Assembly (NCBI GenBank): GCA_021399435.1
Contig: JAJTUP010000014.1
Location: 1,240,001 to 1,304,000 of the forward strand
Direction: 5' to 3'
DNA: 64,000 bases
Source: Diaporthe sp. PMI_573
Lineage: Eukaryota; Ascomycota; Sordariomycetes; Diaporthales; Diaporthaceae
Below, piece after piece: positions 8,988-21,418 of the stretch (its first letter is position 1; each line of letters begins with the position of its first letter). The notes below the pieces were generated by a model that saw only the letters and a program-made list of their open reading frames with translations, did not search any database and was not told the origin of the DNA. A program made the position numbers and the translations under genes.

Positions 8988-11900
8988 GACGGACGACATC
9001 ACCTAAACCACCAGGTCGACTTACGAACGATGCACAAGTCGCGCTACCTGCCCCATGGATTACAGCATGCGGCTCTGAGAAAGACATAGCCTCATGTTCG
9101 CAGAGACTGTCCAACAACTCCTACCTCAGGGATGTCGTGTCTATCCAACCACATATCATCCAAGAATGAAACAGTTGGCTATCATCTATGCACCCAGAGG
9201 TGAACTCGTCCGCTCTCAAGGGTCGATCGTGGATGAAGACACAGTACGCAAGGATGTCAATGTGGTTCCATGACTGGCTGAGCCCACCTCGACCACATCG
9301 CTCGCATAAACGGTGATGATATCGTTGCGGGACCATCTGCCTCAGCGATCGGAACATGGAGGGTTTCTGCGGGGAAGAAGAGAGCTCGTTGAGCGGCAGG
9401 CAGAGAGAGCGAGACCGGGGAGTGGTACTCCGGGCCGTGGAGCGCGTCATAGCTAGAGCCACCGCGTCCAGCGCGCGGGCTTGGCTGCTACTTTGTGCTG
9501 TGTTGCAACGGCGGCACCGAGTCAAGGAACATTTGGGCAGAGCGCGACCTGCCTCTGGTGAGAGTGCGGGGTGTCTCGTGGAGCCCGGGGTATCTTGGGA
9601 GGAGCGTGTATGGATGGAAGTGACAACGAGGTCCCTTCTCTTATTGTACAAGATCTGGTTCCTTCGTGTTGTGCCAGGCTCGCTGTAAATGAGTGGGAGG
9701 GGATGGGCACAGGAGCGTCGCAGCTTGGGAGCGGCCGGGGAACGGGGGAAGTCAATTTTGTGGCAAGGAACAGCTTGGGTGATGTTCAAGCATGTGATGT
9801 GCGACCCAGGGGGAGGACCAGACCGTAGCCAGCCAGGCCAGCTCAGCAGGTAGTTTATCCGAGTCATGGAGTCTCTCAGGAGCTCGGTACCACGCCTTAA
9901 GCTTGGTGATCTTGGATGTTCTGCAGGTAGGTGTTCTCTCAGAGTGCAGAGGCGGCAGCGTCACCGAGATTCCTGGGGGCCAGGCGGTGCCCAATCGGCT
10001 CTGCTGCCCCAGCATACCCACCTAGCTTTTTAAGCTCTGCAGCCCTCGTGCTTGGGGCAAGAGGTTGCAGGAGATTCATTGATGTGGTCGTTCATTGCAC
10101 TTGCCACCATGAACCCATTGCGCTGCATTGCTATCCCGGGTCACCATGCGACAAATCTAGACGCCGTTCAGTTGTCACCGACCGCCCCATTCGTGGTCGC
10201 TCACCCATCCCCCTGGTCAGCAAACCTGTCAGTTCATACGCCTCAAGAGAAATGTGTGTGAGAAAGAGGGGAAGACACGGGGAGAGCGGCGGAAATAGTC
10301 CGGCTTGTTGTTGGTTGGAGAGAGATGCAAGAAATTCGCAAGAGAGCCACCCCAGGCAGTTCCCCTACGAAATAGAGACTGTAGGAGGCAAGCGGGCCTA
10401 AAAGCAGACACACAGAAGGAAAGGGCCGAGAAGGAAAGAACAGACCGGCGGCGACAGCTCGGGTCTCAAAGCACAGGCCAGGCGCTAGAAGGGTTCTAGA
10501 AAACGGCCCGCATGTGCGATCCATGCCTGCCATGGGAGAGCCCAGAGGCGATGAAGGGGTCCCTTGCATGAGAGCGCCAAACTCTCTTCAACGTGCAGCG
10601 CATTTCGCCCGAGACATTGATTCAGCCAGCCACCCAGCCACCGTTGGAGACACTGGACGAAGCAACAAGTCGTAACAAGGAGACGCATCTTTATTCCTGT
10701 CTCCTCCAAAGCATGCCCCGAATAGGAATGATCAATTTAGCCGGTCTGGATTGGACGGGCTGTATTGATTATGGTGGGGACCTTGGTCGAAGCACCCGGA
10801 CTGGCCCGCAACCGTGGTCCCGACTCCCGTGGGCAGACGCTTCTGCCGGTTTGTTGTGGTCGAAGCGCGTACAGTACAAGCAAGACAAATCCCCGAGCAG
10901 CACTGATTGATGCACTCACTGCACGGCAAAATGCTCACCAACGCAAACTTTTCCGAGGAACCAGACCTCGCCCGGCAAAATCCTTGATGTCCGTTGCCAC
11001 GCAGTCAGGAGTCTCAGAGCACCTCCAACCAGCACACGCACAGCAGCATGAGGGAAAAAAAGAAGCTAAGGGTCCTGCTGGCTGGTGGCCACAGCGCGCA
11101 CCCTGGGGGCAGGGACCAGCTTGCTCACCGACATTTGAGACCCTTCGCTTTCCCTAAAACATACATTGGCAAAAGAGGGGTCCAATGAAGGTCAATTCGA
11201 CAGGGCAGGCAGATGCCGTGGGTGTCCTCCCTTCTTCCTCGGTCCTTCTCGTCGCTCGAAGGGGGGAGTCTGTGATGGCCTCAGATGTGTCAATTGATCT
11301 ACCGAGTCTACATGCGGCAGCTCTTATGCATGTCTGCTGATTATTCCCCGACGCCCTTATCTGGGTGCAACCGTTACGGGACATGTCGTAAGATAGCCTA
11401 GCGACTGTACGAGGGAGGCACAGGTGCAGAGGTGGCAGCCAGACCCCACGCACGTCAGCCCAATCTGAAGCTCAACCCTGCCCTAGTGGGCTTAGCTACC
11501 CCCGGCACTTGCAGCTCTGCTTCTTCTGGGCTTCCACGTCGCTTCTCGCCAGGCCTTGCATCCTTCCAGGCCTTCTAGCACGCCTTCTAGAAACCCATCG
11601 CCCTGGGTAACCTTGGGGTTCTCAGGGCCGTTGGGGCCGTTGGGGCCATTGGGCCCCCAAAAGGCCGCCTTGGTAGGCTCGCTAAGCTTTGCTTTTGGCT
11701 CTCAGTGCAACCCGCCCTGCTCGGCCGTTATGCGCCCCGAGCTTCTGAGGGGGCATGGCTGCAGTTCCACGGGTCGAGTTCAGACTCCCCTTGCACCCGT
11801 CGTCCAACCGTGCAACGACCTGGCAGGCACCCCAGCACGAGACCCAGTCATTGTTGGAGACGATGCGCCGGGCCACAGAAACGTCAGGGCGCGCATGTTG

Positions 11901-12079
11901 TTGTTGCGTGCGAGAGTGGGAAAAGGAACGATAGCGAGTGAGAGGAAGTGGCAGAGAGGAGGAGAGAGGAAGGCATAGACTACCCACAAGCACAGACCCG
12001 ATCCTACGTGCCCACCCACACCCCCCAGTTCATCAGAGAGAAGGTGTCGTTGTGCTGTGTAGTAAATGGGAAAGACCGA

Positions 12080-12120
<41 letters not shown>

Positions 12121-14675
12121 ACACACTAACGCAGACCGTACAATCTGGATAGTCAAGGTTCACCGGTGGGGTATTATCCAGCTTGGGAGGGTTCTGTTTT
12201 TCCCTCGCCCACCTCCCTCGCGTCTGTTCTGCTTTATCCTACTCTGCTCTGCTCTGCTCTGCTGGCCTCTGCCCCGAGCCATTCTCGCGCGTCTGCTTTC
12301 CTCCGGTGCCTCCCCACCTCCCCATCGCCTCTCCAGCTTGTCTGGCTTCCACGCTTGATCCGAGGACCGACTCTGAAACAGAGCGAAGGTTCCTGGGCAG
12401 ACTCTGGGCGACACCTCCTCTCTCTGACCCCTGGAGTGATCTCACCTGGTAGCTGAGAGGATCTGATCTGGTTTGGTCTGATCTGGTTTGATCCGAGCTA
12501 TAATCTTGTGCCCGTTGCTTGCCATCCATCTTGGGCCCAGCAGCGTGGAGACCGTTACCGCTATTACAACCCACCGCCAACTTCCTCCCTGGCCCTCAAA
12601 ACACCAGACCACTTCCTCCCAAGACCTTGTGGCAAAAAGACTCCTATTCCTCCAATACCAGATCCTCAACCACCACTTTCCAACCGCGGGCGTACACCCA
12701 TTAATATCCCATCCCGTCCAACGCAGCTGCCGATCGTCTCGTGCGCGGCTCGGCACCCCTGCCACAACCACGGACATCTATCATCTCCCTCACCTCCCGT
12801 CAAGTCGCTTCTCGACTGCGACAGCCCGTGCCATTAGAAAGCTTGATCGCGCGTCCGGTCAGGAGAGAGTACAATAGCGAGAGCTCGGAAAGCTGCATTT
12901 CGAAGAAGTGCGCTTTCACCCGTCGCGCGACAGACGACAAGCGACTAGCCAACGCGCAAAGCCACAGACAGCTTGGGGGCTTGTTGTTGTTTCACGCAGC
13001 CTACCTACCCGGCCTCTCTGCGTGTGAGACAAGGACTTCCTATTCCTAGCTCTGCGACAAGCAGCTGGACCAGGGTCCCCAAAGCTTGAAAGAAAGAAAC
13101 CCAGGAAAAGATAACCATCAGCCTGGTGTCCATCTGTCTGTCTGTCACTCTCTCTCTCTACAGCGGTGCATACCTCCGTCGAACACTCCGACCGTTTCTC
13201 TGAATCTCCTTGCCCGCCCGTCATTCAAGCAAGGGTGGAGAGGGCACCGACAGCCTGGCGTTCCCGGCCCCACGTCTCATCAGAACACAGACACGGGCAC
13301 AGGCACAGGCACAGGGACGCTCCCGCGAAACACAGCAACGTCAAATCGGCCGTCTGAGCGCAAGAGAGACATCGACGCAACCCAACCAAGCCAGACCAAA
13401 CCCAGCCCGACCTGACAAGCCCTAGACCAACCCAGGCGGCCGGCCCTGCTTACGCCAATCGGTTCGGTTCGACCTTGCGCGTGCATGCAGCTGCTGGAGA
13501 AGCTCCCACTGCCCGCCACTGCCCGCTATCCATTCACCCCTCGCCGCGGCCATCCCACCTTATCACCAACTAGTCTGTTGATCGCCGTCGCAGTCGCACC
13601 ACACTCATAGTCTACACACACCTTGTCCGTTCTGGTCCTGTGACACCTCGAGCTTGATACTGCCCCTCCTTCTTCTCCTCCACCACCCACCATCGTCAGC
13701 TCCACAGTCTCGGCTACATGCGCCTCTTTTCTCGCAGCTAAGACTTCCCCTACGAACCAGTCCTCTTCTCCCCACCCCTGCGGCGGTTCCCGACGAGATT
13801 GGCAGCTGGGCACGCGTCACAGCTCCCGTGAGCTCCTGCCCCACAAGCATCCCTTGCGGTCTATCTAGCTTTTGGCCCGCCAGCGGCAACATTTTGTACG
13901 TTTCAAACAACCCGGCTTGAACTTAGCTCCTTTCCCCACGAGGTTTAGGTCGTTCTCGGCCCGAGAGGCCTGAGGTCTGAGCATTAGACGCTGACCAGAA
14001 CTCCGATTATAGCGCCCCAACACGACGTGGAGCTCGAGGTCCTTGAAGTTCAGACAGCCCGAACCAACCAACGCCGTCCTTACGCAGCAATCCTTCCATT
14101 CGAGACCCCATTTTACGTTCCACGACAGGTCGAGCCGAACTCTCGCATACGGCCGGAACCCTTTTTCCTCCTTCGCCGCGCCGGCTGTGGGCCTATACCA
14201 TAATCTCAGAGCCAGTCAACGGCGCTGAGCGCATAGCTCTCCGGTTAAAACTCCCAGCACAAGTAGCTGGTGGCGCGATCATCTATACTTGCCCATCGTC
14301 CCTCGAGTCGACCACACGAGACTCCGCAAACCTTGGCTCTCCTATTTGACGGCTCGGTAGCCCAGTACCGCTGCTGAGGTCCTAAGAAGCGTTCAAGGCC
14401 GGTCTTGTAAGGCATGAATTGGGACACAAACACCAATTCGATTATACAGCCGGAAATAGGACAAGCACGCGAGCCAATTCCCTTTCAACGGTCAAGCACG
14501 GTGGAGTAGGCGGGTACGAAGCACATCAACAGTCCAAGAACCTATTTGAAAATCACACAAACCTTCGCATGGAAGCGCTACCCGAGCGTCTATCTGGACA
14601 AAGCGGTGGAAGGTAGCTACACGTCCTCACGAGGCTGGTCTGAGCTCGGAGGAGACAGGAGACCAAGCTTTCGTC
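8988..14675. other. Gene-poor 5.7-kb region, probably including a long 5' leader
   Basis: No convincing protein gene is seen. The longest open frame (9121-9867, minus) has low-complexity Ser/Arg/Pro composition and no domain. From about 12,150 to 14,675 the plus strand is C- and CT-rich with many short repeats: (CA)n, CTCTG repeats at 12,240-12,262, GATCTGGTTTG repeats near 12,466-12,490, TCTG repeats at 13,133-13,145 and ACAGGC repeats near 13,291-13,314. This resembles the long, uORF-bearing leaders of fungal regulatory genes and would belong to the F-box gene at 14,676 (inference). Confidence 0.45.
12083..12119. repeat. (CA)n microsatellite
   Basis: About 18 uninterrupted CA units, followed by cc and a further acacac. 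A simple dinucleotide tract in the non-coding region upstream of the F-box gene, likely length-variable between strains. Confidence 0.95.
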
Positions 14676-17600
14676 ATGAGACGTAGTCGGGTCTCTACCC
14701 CTCCACCATCGCCCTACAGGGCGCTGGCCCACCACCATGCTCAAAATGGCCAGCAACTGGCGGGCTCTGTCTCGTCCATGATCAGGTCGTTCAACGTCGA
14801 GACCAATCCCAGCCGGCCAATACGCCCATCGCCTCTCGCAGCAAGCACAATTCGCGACATGCCACTCGATCTTGTAGACCGAATAAGGTCCTTCCCCTTG
14901 TTCAGGTCCGCCCCAGACGAGTTCCTGGCCGCCATCGGAAAGCACCTGCGGCCACAGGTACATGCCGCCCACGATGTCATCCTCACCGAGGGAGATGACG
15001 CCAGGTCAATGTACTGGCTGGTACGTGGTGTCGTAGCGGTCACGTCGCGGGATGGTGAGGCGGTCTACGCAGAGCTCAAGGCCGGGGCCTTTTTCGGCGA
15101 AATTGGCGTATTGATGAAGATACCTCGTACCGCCACTATTGTCGCGCGCACGAAATGCATGCTGGTTGTTCTGAAGAAGGAGGATCTCCACGCGGAGCTG
15201 CCGATGTTCCCAGACATGGAAAAGGCGATTCTGCAAGAAGCACAGGAAAGGCTAGAGATCTTGAAGAAGAAACAGCGTGAGCGTGGTATGAAGCCCGCCC
15301 GCAAGACTGGCACAGCCACCCGCGACGTTGTCCCAGGCGAGGTAACTGCTGGTGACGCAGGGGCCATCAAAGAGGGTGCCGTCGTCAACTCCAAGAAGCG
15401 CAAGTCTCCCAGCCCCGGGGTGATCGAAGATCCGTCTATCGGAGGCAGTGCCCTTGGAAGCGGGTACGTCGACGTGCGGACCACATTGAAAGAACTGCCA
15501 CTTTTCTCTGAGCTACCTGCCGATGTTCTTCACTTCCTTGGTCTCAGCGCGCAACCGGTCTCATACCCTCCCTTCACGGATATTGTTCGGCAGGGAACAG
15601 CTGGTCACGAAATATACTTCGTCGTACGAGGCGAGGCTGAGGTGATCCGTGAAGCAGCCGGAGACAACAATGTTAAACGCATGACGAGGTCGTCCATGCT
15701 GAGACCGAGGCTCAAAGCTGGCCAGTACTTCGGAGAAGTCGCCAGCTTGGGACTGGCGTCTGGTCGCACCGCAACAGTACGGTCTATCACTTCAGTGGAA
15801 TGTCTCATGATTGGCGGCGAGGCTCTCGCTGAGCTTTGGAAGAAATGTCCTCCCGAGATACGTTCGCAGGTCGAGCAGACGGCGCGAAATAGGTATCCAA
15901 AAGCGGATTTGGATGTCGACATGAAAGACGCCGACGAGAAGGACCAGCCAGACGAGGTCGACCCGTCAACACCAACCAAGGAAGCTGTTCCTTCAGTCAC
16001 GTTCAGTACTCCCACCTACAATACTCCCACGTTCAATACTCCCACCTACGATACCCCCACGTTCAATACGCCTACGTTCATTACTCCAACGTACAATTCC
16101 CCACAGTCGAGTCCATCTACTGCGAACCAGCAGCAGGATACCACGAGGACGTACACTGATCCGGACCCATACCTCAGCGTTGATATGGAGAATTTGAGAA
16201 ATAGGAGGCGTAGTTCTCTCGCTCCGCCCACACCAGCACAAACGGATGTGTCTACTTCGCCTGGCGTCAACGGGGCCAGGTCCTCCCAGACTCATGAGAG
16301 CAGTCCCCTTAAGCTCTACTCCATGTCTGCGCCAAACACTCCACCAGAGAACGATCAAGCGGCACCGTCATCAAAACGGCAGAGAACGCTGACTCATAGA
16401 CCAGCATCCCTGCAAAACCTGCAAAAGATTGCGCTTCCGGACGACATCCTCGTCATGGTCTTCAACCAGCTCAACATTGTGCAGCTCCTGCGTCTCCGGC
16501 TGGTCTGTTCGCACTGGCGCCGGCTCTTAACGGTTTCTGACAAACTTTGCAAAAATGTCGATCTTTCGCCCCATAACCGACATGTTACAGACTGGGCACT
16601 AGCAAATGTCATAGGCCCCTTCATAAGCAGCCGACCTGAGATGGTCGACATATCGAACTGCTATCACGTTACGGACGAGGGTTTCTATGCGTTCTGGAAA
16701 CTCTGTGGCAAGAATATCAAATCCTGGCGAATGCGGTCAGTATGGGACGTCAGTGCTGGACAGATTCTAGAAATGAGCGAGAACTCCAAACAGCTCGAGG
16801 AGGTCGACTGGAGCAACTGTCGCAAGGTCGGCGACAACCTTCTCGCCAGGGTAGTGGGTTGGGTTGTCCCGGAGCCTCCGCCTGAGCGCAAGAATGTGGT
16901 CATCGCCAGCTCCGGGGCTCCGGGCAAAAGGAGCTCGAAGATGCAAGTCATGCACTGGCAACAACACCCTAATGCGCCACCCCCGGGAACCGTCATTGGA
17001 TGCCCAAAGCTCAAGCATCTCACTCTGTCTTACTGCAAGCACATAACCGACCGATCCATGGCCCACCTAGCCGCACACGCCTCTTCTCGCCTCGAGTCCC
17101 TCTCGCTCACACGCTGCACCTCTATCTCTGATGCAGGCTTCCAGTCGTGGGCTCCTTTCCGATTTCCCAACTTAACGCGCCTGTGTCTGGCCGACTGCAC
17201 CTACCTGTCTGACAATGCGATTGTCGCATTGGTCAACTCAGCCAAGCAACTCACGCACCTCGACCTGTCCTTCTGTTGCGCCCTGTCGGACACGGCCACG
17301 GAGGTCGTCGCCCTGGGGTTGCCACTGCTTCGCGAGCTGCGTCTCGCCTTCTGTGGCAGCGCCGTGTCCGATGCATCTTTGGGATGCATCGCACTGCACC
17401 TTAACGAGCTGCGTGGTCTAAGCGTTCGAGGTTGTGTGCGCGTCACGGGTGTAGGCATTGAGAACGTCCTCGAGGGCTGCAGCCGCACCGAATGGATCGA
17501 TGTATCGCAGTGCAAGAATCTGGGCGCCTGGCTCGCGGGAGGTGGTATCACGCGATGGGGTTTCGACGAGCGCGGACCTGGCAGGTGGCTGCCCATGAGC

Positions 17601-17909
17601 GTCGTCCGTGGCGTGCCCGGCCAGCGGACCGTGAACCCAGCACTGCTGATGAACAACAACATGAACGTGCCGCGGCCTCAGACTCCCGTCAACGGGGGCA
17701 GCGCCAACGGAAATGGCCCAGGCCTCGCGCCGAGCCCCTTCGGGAGCCCCGGCGGGGGCATGAATATGGGTATGGGCTTCGGAGGCGGCGGGGTTGGTGG
17801 CCCCGGCCCAATGATGAAGCCGGTCGTGCCTCCTCGGGGCATGAGGAACCGCCGGCAGAGGAAGCCGATCCGGTTCATTGTCGAGAAGGGGGCCGGCGGG
17901 TTGAGATGA
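14676..17909 (+). CDS. Dual cyclic-nucleotide-binding, F-box and LRR protein
   Basis: One exon encodes 1,077 residues. Two cNMP-binding domains (about 70-180 and 270-400) each keep a phosphate-binding cassette with its Arg: FFGEIGVLMKIPRTATIVA and YFGEVASLGLASGRTATV. Residues 444-475 are a tandem NTPTF/NTPTY repeat in a disordered stretch. An F-box follows at about 583-625 (IALPDDILVMVFNQL, RLVCSHWRRLL), then about ten leucine-rich repeats (LKHLTLSYCKHITDRSM and similar) to about residue 960. The tail is Gly/Met-rich and ends in a basic patch (GMRNRRQRKPIRFIV). F-box plus LRR indicates a substrate adaptor of an SCF ubiquitin ligase; the cNMP domains suggest gating by cAMP or cGMP (inference). 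The 5' leader appears unusually long. The target is unknown. Confidence 0.93.
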   Translation: MRRSRVSTPPPSPYRALAHHHAQNGQQLAGSVSSMIRSFNVETNPSRPIRPSPLAASTIRDMPLDLVDRIRSFPLFRSAPDEFLAAIGKHLRPQVHAAHDVILTEGDDARSMYWLVRGVVAVTSRDGEAVYAELKAGAFFGEIGVLMKIPRTATIVARTKCMLVVLKKEDLHAELPMFPDMEKAILQEAQERLEILKKKQRERGMKPARKTGTATRDVVPGEVTAGDAGAIKEGAVVNSKKRKSPSPGVIEDPSIGGSALGSGYVDVRTTLKELPLFSELPADVLHFLGLSAQPVSYPPFTDIVRQGTAGHEIYFVVRGEAEVIREAAGDNNVKRMTRSSMLRPRLKAGQYFGEVASLGLASGRTATVRSITSVECLMIGGEALAELWKKCPPEIRSQVEQTARNRYPKADLDVDMKDADEKDQPDEVDPSTPTKEAVPSVTFSTPTYNTPTFNTPTYDTPTFNTPTFITPTYNSPQSSPSTANQQQDTTRTYTDPDPYLSVDMENLRNRRRSSLAPPTPAQTDVSTSPGVNGARSSQTHESSPLKLYSMSAPNTPPENDQAAPSSKRQRTLTHRPASLQNLQKIALPDDILVMVFNQLNIVQLLRLRLVCSHWRRLLTVSDKLCKNVDLSPHNRHVTDWALANVIGPFISSRPEMVDISNCYHVTDEGFYAFWKLCGKNIKSWRMRSVWDVSAGQILEMSENSKQLEEVDWSNCRKVGDNLLARVVGWVVPEPPPERKNVVIASSGAPGKRSSKMQVMHWQQHPNAPPPGTVIGCPKLKHLTLSYCKHITDRSMAHLAAHASSRLESLSLTRCTSISDAGFQSWAPFRFPNLTRLCLADCTYLSDNAIVALVNSAKQLTHLDLSFCCALSDTATEVVALGLPLLRELRLAFCGSAVSDASLGCIALHLNELRGLSVRGCVRVTGVGIENVLEGCSRTEWIDVSQCKNLGAWLAGGGITRWGFDERGPGRWLPMSVVRGVPGQRTVNPALLMNNNMNVPRPQTPVNGGSANGNGPGLAPSPFGSPGGGMNMGMGFGGGGVGGPGPMMKPVVPPRGMRNRRQRKPIRFIVEKGAGGLR

Positions 17910-20062
17910 ACCTGCTAGAACCGAGCCAGGCTGCTCTTCCCCTCTTTTCTTTTTGTTATTACTCTTTCACATGGACATGCGGAACAGACGTTCCACACGA
18001 CGGCAAACGAATCAGGACGTTGCGGGTGTACATTATTTGTACTGTAAGTGTTGTTGCAAAGAACAAGGGGTTGGATATTTGTTGTTTTGGGGATATCGAG
18101 GCATCTATCATTTGTCATCATCGTCATCATACCACTTGCATCACAATCGGCGCTTGGGGGTGTTCAAGAACAACAGTTGTCAAGCAAAAGCCACAGTACA
18201 CGGGCACGAGTTGAAGCTCTTCCGGCCTCACACGATAACAGACGGCCCGGGCTCAAGTCTGTATGTCTTGCTTTATTATTTATTTTTACTTCTGTGGAGT
18301 TGAGGCCAGCATCAGTCATTACTTATTACTTATTTGGTTGCATGAATGGATGGCGAGGCAGGCTACTCTTTGATCGCACGCTCACACAAAGGCACACACT
18401 TACATACATCCATACATACACAACCCCACCCCCCTGTGCCCTCTCTGGATATTAGCATTTTTTGGAATAGGGATTAGACGGGATATGATAATAGGACTGA
18501 TCATCTTAATCTTGCATTTTTGGGGTGCATGTCTCATCCATATTCTCTCTCACTCGCTGAAGCGAAATAGTATATCATTCAAACAGTAACTGACCCTGGG
18601 CCTGAATGGCACCTACCTATGTACCTAAGTTTTCATGGCTTTCAGCTGGAATTATTTAAATCTCTCGGTCTCATCTCGCTCGAGCCTATTTGTCTACTCC
18701 ATCTGACCGGATGGCGTTTACTAAAGTGCCCGGCTTTCAAACAGAGCATGGGCCGCCATGGCAGTCCTCACAACAGGCATAAGCAGAGCCTAGCTTGTCA
18801 AGCTCTCGTCGAACACGCTGAAACCTCAGTCCACGACTACAGACTGTTTGTTTCCAAGCCCATTTCTCAGTGACACGTACATGGCTGTAACCGGCCTCCC
18901 AGCCAAGAGGAGACAGGTGATCGCAATGCCCCTGCTTGCTGTACCCAGCCCCAGGCCGGATGTCCAAGGGTAACTCAGCTGAGGTTCGCCAAACGGAACA
19001 TACAGACTGGCAGGAAGATTAACTGCCAGATGTTGGGGCTGACGGAACGAGGGAATGGCTTTGTGACAGAAACCCGGGGGGGGGGGGGTAACATTGAGTC
19101 CTCGTTCTCGCCGGGAACTAAGTCAACATTGTCTGGAGCAAGCCTGGGCACATGAGGAATCAAGATAAGGCCCGGGTGTACGGTTGCGGGCGAGACTGTA
19201 CACGGCCGGGTAGGAAGATAGGCATAGCAGACAGACAAACGCAGATAAAAGGCATGTTCCGTTTCATTGCGTTTCCAGATAATCCGATGAATCTCATCTG
19301 AAGTATAAAATCTGGGGGCAAGATACCATTGATCTTAGATCTTACGTTGACCATACACAATACATGATTTGTAAAATCGGACATCAGCACTCTCGATAGC
19401 GAGGTCAGCACCGCTCTTGCTCTGAGATTCTGCTCCATTATTCTGCGGTGACATAAGAATTGAAATCCACGTCTTCTCTGCTGTTGCTATTGCTCCGCAG
19501 CAGCCGCAGGCCCACGTTTGTAAACAAGCTGCCAGTGTGGTCTGTGATTATAGATGGGCATACCAATGCAAGCGCAATGGTGTATTTACATGCCAGAAAA
19601 AGAAAAATCTATACAGCAAAATTTGGGGACAGGGCTCCCAACATCCCCCCGCCTGAAAGTCTTCAAGCTGACAGGTCAGCCAATAATGTCCTCCCTCATC
19701 ATACATGGTTGTCGAGTATAAGGCATATTGAGAGCTCCCACGTTGTACACCGCAACATCCATCTTGTACAATGATACCTGATATCAGGTCTTCATTGCCT
19801 CCTCCTTCACGATCCACGGGATCCCCCCTGCCTTTGTCCCCGACTGATATCCATGGCAACTGACCACTGGTCAAAGATGCGATAGGGTCCCCGAAAATTT
19901 CTCTTTGTATAGTACAATGCCGTTTCAAAACGCCGACGCTCAAGCAAGCACATACACGCACACGCGACACAGGAGGTAGCCCCCAACAGCTGTCTAGGTC
20001 TCATAGACCGTAATGGTCGTCACCTCGACAGGCTGGTGAGTAACTTGCCTCCCATCAGGGAG
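17910..20062. other. Convergent intergenic region
   Basis: About 2.1 kb between the F-box gene (+) and the aspartic protease (-), both ending here. No convincing ORF. It includes a run of 13 G at 19,076-19,088 and T-rich 3' UTR-like sequence after 17,930. Nothing else was recognised. Confidence 0.4.
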
Positions 20063-21418
20063 TCAAAGCTTCTTGTTGGCCCAGCCGATCTGCTCGTTCT
20101 CGCCATCGAAGACGACGAACGAGGCCTTGAGGGCGACATCGCCAAAGATGGCGAAGCCGATACCGCTGTCGTCCTGGATACCGCCGTAGCAGCTGCTGTT
20201 GGCGCTGTCAACCGGTGCGTAGTTGATGTAGCTGCCAGGAACGGTGACGGTGGCCTTGCCGACGCCGAAGCTGAAGTCGGGAAGGTCGGTGTCGCAGGGG
20301 AAGACGTAGCCACCGTTGACTCGGTCGTAGCTGGAAGTCTTGACAGCGTCATAGTAAGCGTTGACCACGTCGGTGGGGAGCAGCATCAGGGTGGTGCCGG
20401 TGTCAGCGATGCCGCTGATGGAATCCGTCGTGTAGGCGTTGGAGCCAACCTGGTAGCCGGTCGTGTTGAAGGTCCAGAATCCGGCGGAGGTGTCAACGGG
20501 AATGTACTCGATGTCGCCCGTGTAAGCGGCCTCGTCGATGAAGCCGAAGTTGTAGGTACCGGCTGTGGGAAGGTTAGAAGGTTTTTAATACAATGCACTA
20601 GTAAATGACTTACGCTCTCCAGCCTTGAGGTCGGCAGTGAAGACATATTTGTCGAGGGTGGTCCTGGCAGCCTCGAAGAAGGTCTTCTCCTTCTTGGGTG
20701 AAACGGTGTTCAGCTTGCCGAAAGCCAGACCGAGCAGACCATCAATGTCGGTGTCGGCCGTGAACTCAGCAGAGACGTCGGTGGCGGCCTCAACAGCCAT
20801 GGGGTAGACGGACAGGCCGCCAACGGTCACGTTGTCGTAGTAGACCTCCCCGCTGGAAGAGCTGCCGTCACCGTAGCTGATATCCCAAGTCGAGCCCTGG
20901 AGCTTGGAGCTGGTGTTGGAAGCGCCGGGGTTGTACACCTCCTGTCCATTGACATCGCTGGCAGGAGTAGCGGAAGAGTACACCCACAGGTCGGCAGAGC
21001 CAGTGTCGAAGTCAAGGTTGAGCGTCTGAGGGGGCGAGCCAATCTGAACAGGGGTAAGGTACTCGACATCGTACTCCTCAGGGGTAGCGGGCGCGGATCC
21101 AGTGACCCTCTTGTCCTTGATGGGGAGCTTGGGCAGACGAACGCCCTGGAGCTCGGACATGATCTTGTTGCGGATGCGGGAGACGGCGGTGGACAGGTCC
21201 TCGGGGATGGCGGCGCCATACTTGAGGTAGGCCTTTTGGCGTTGGACAGGTCCGGTCTTGCTCCTGCCCTTGTACTTGACGTTGCGCACCTGCTTCAGCG
21301 AGGTGATGCCAGAGACCGGGACCGGGACCCTGGGAGGGATGGTCGGGAAAGCCGAGGCGACGTCGACCACGGCCATGGTAGCCGCAAGGAAGGCGGCGAA
21401 AGAGGTTGTGGGCTGCAT
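20063..21418 (-). CDS. Secreted aspartic protease (pepsin family A1)
   Basis: Two exons (21418-20614 and 20562-20063) give about 434 residues. A signal peptide (residues 1-23, ending ...VDVASAF) precedes a propeptide of about 85 residues with a typical YLKYG segment, then the mature enzyme (VEYLTPVQIGSPPQTLNLDF). The first catalytic motif is DTGSADLWVYSS; the second is ADTGTTLMLLP. The flap region contains ISYGDGSSSSG. The splice joint restores AGEPGTYNFGFID, a standard endothiapepsin/penicillopepsin junction. The C-terminus (FAIFGDVALKASFVVFD...IGWANKKL) is also typical. Both aspartates are present, so this should be an active acid endopeptidase that works outside the cell. Confidence 0.95.

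Noticed and set aside
9121..9867. 248-codon open frame on the minus strand
   Set aside because: Low-complexity Ser/Arg/Pro-rich translation, no domain, no signal peptide and no credible ATG context.
12083..12119. Regular repeats as a possible CRISPR or telomeric array
   Set aside because: It is a plain CA dinucleotide run in a eukaryotic genome, with no spacers.
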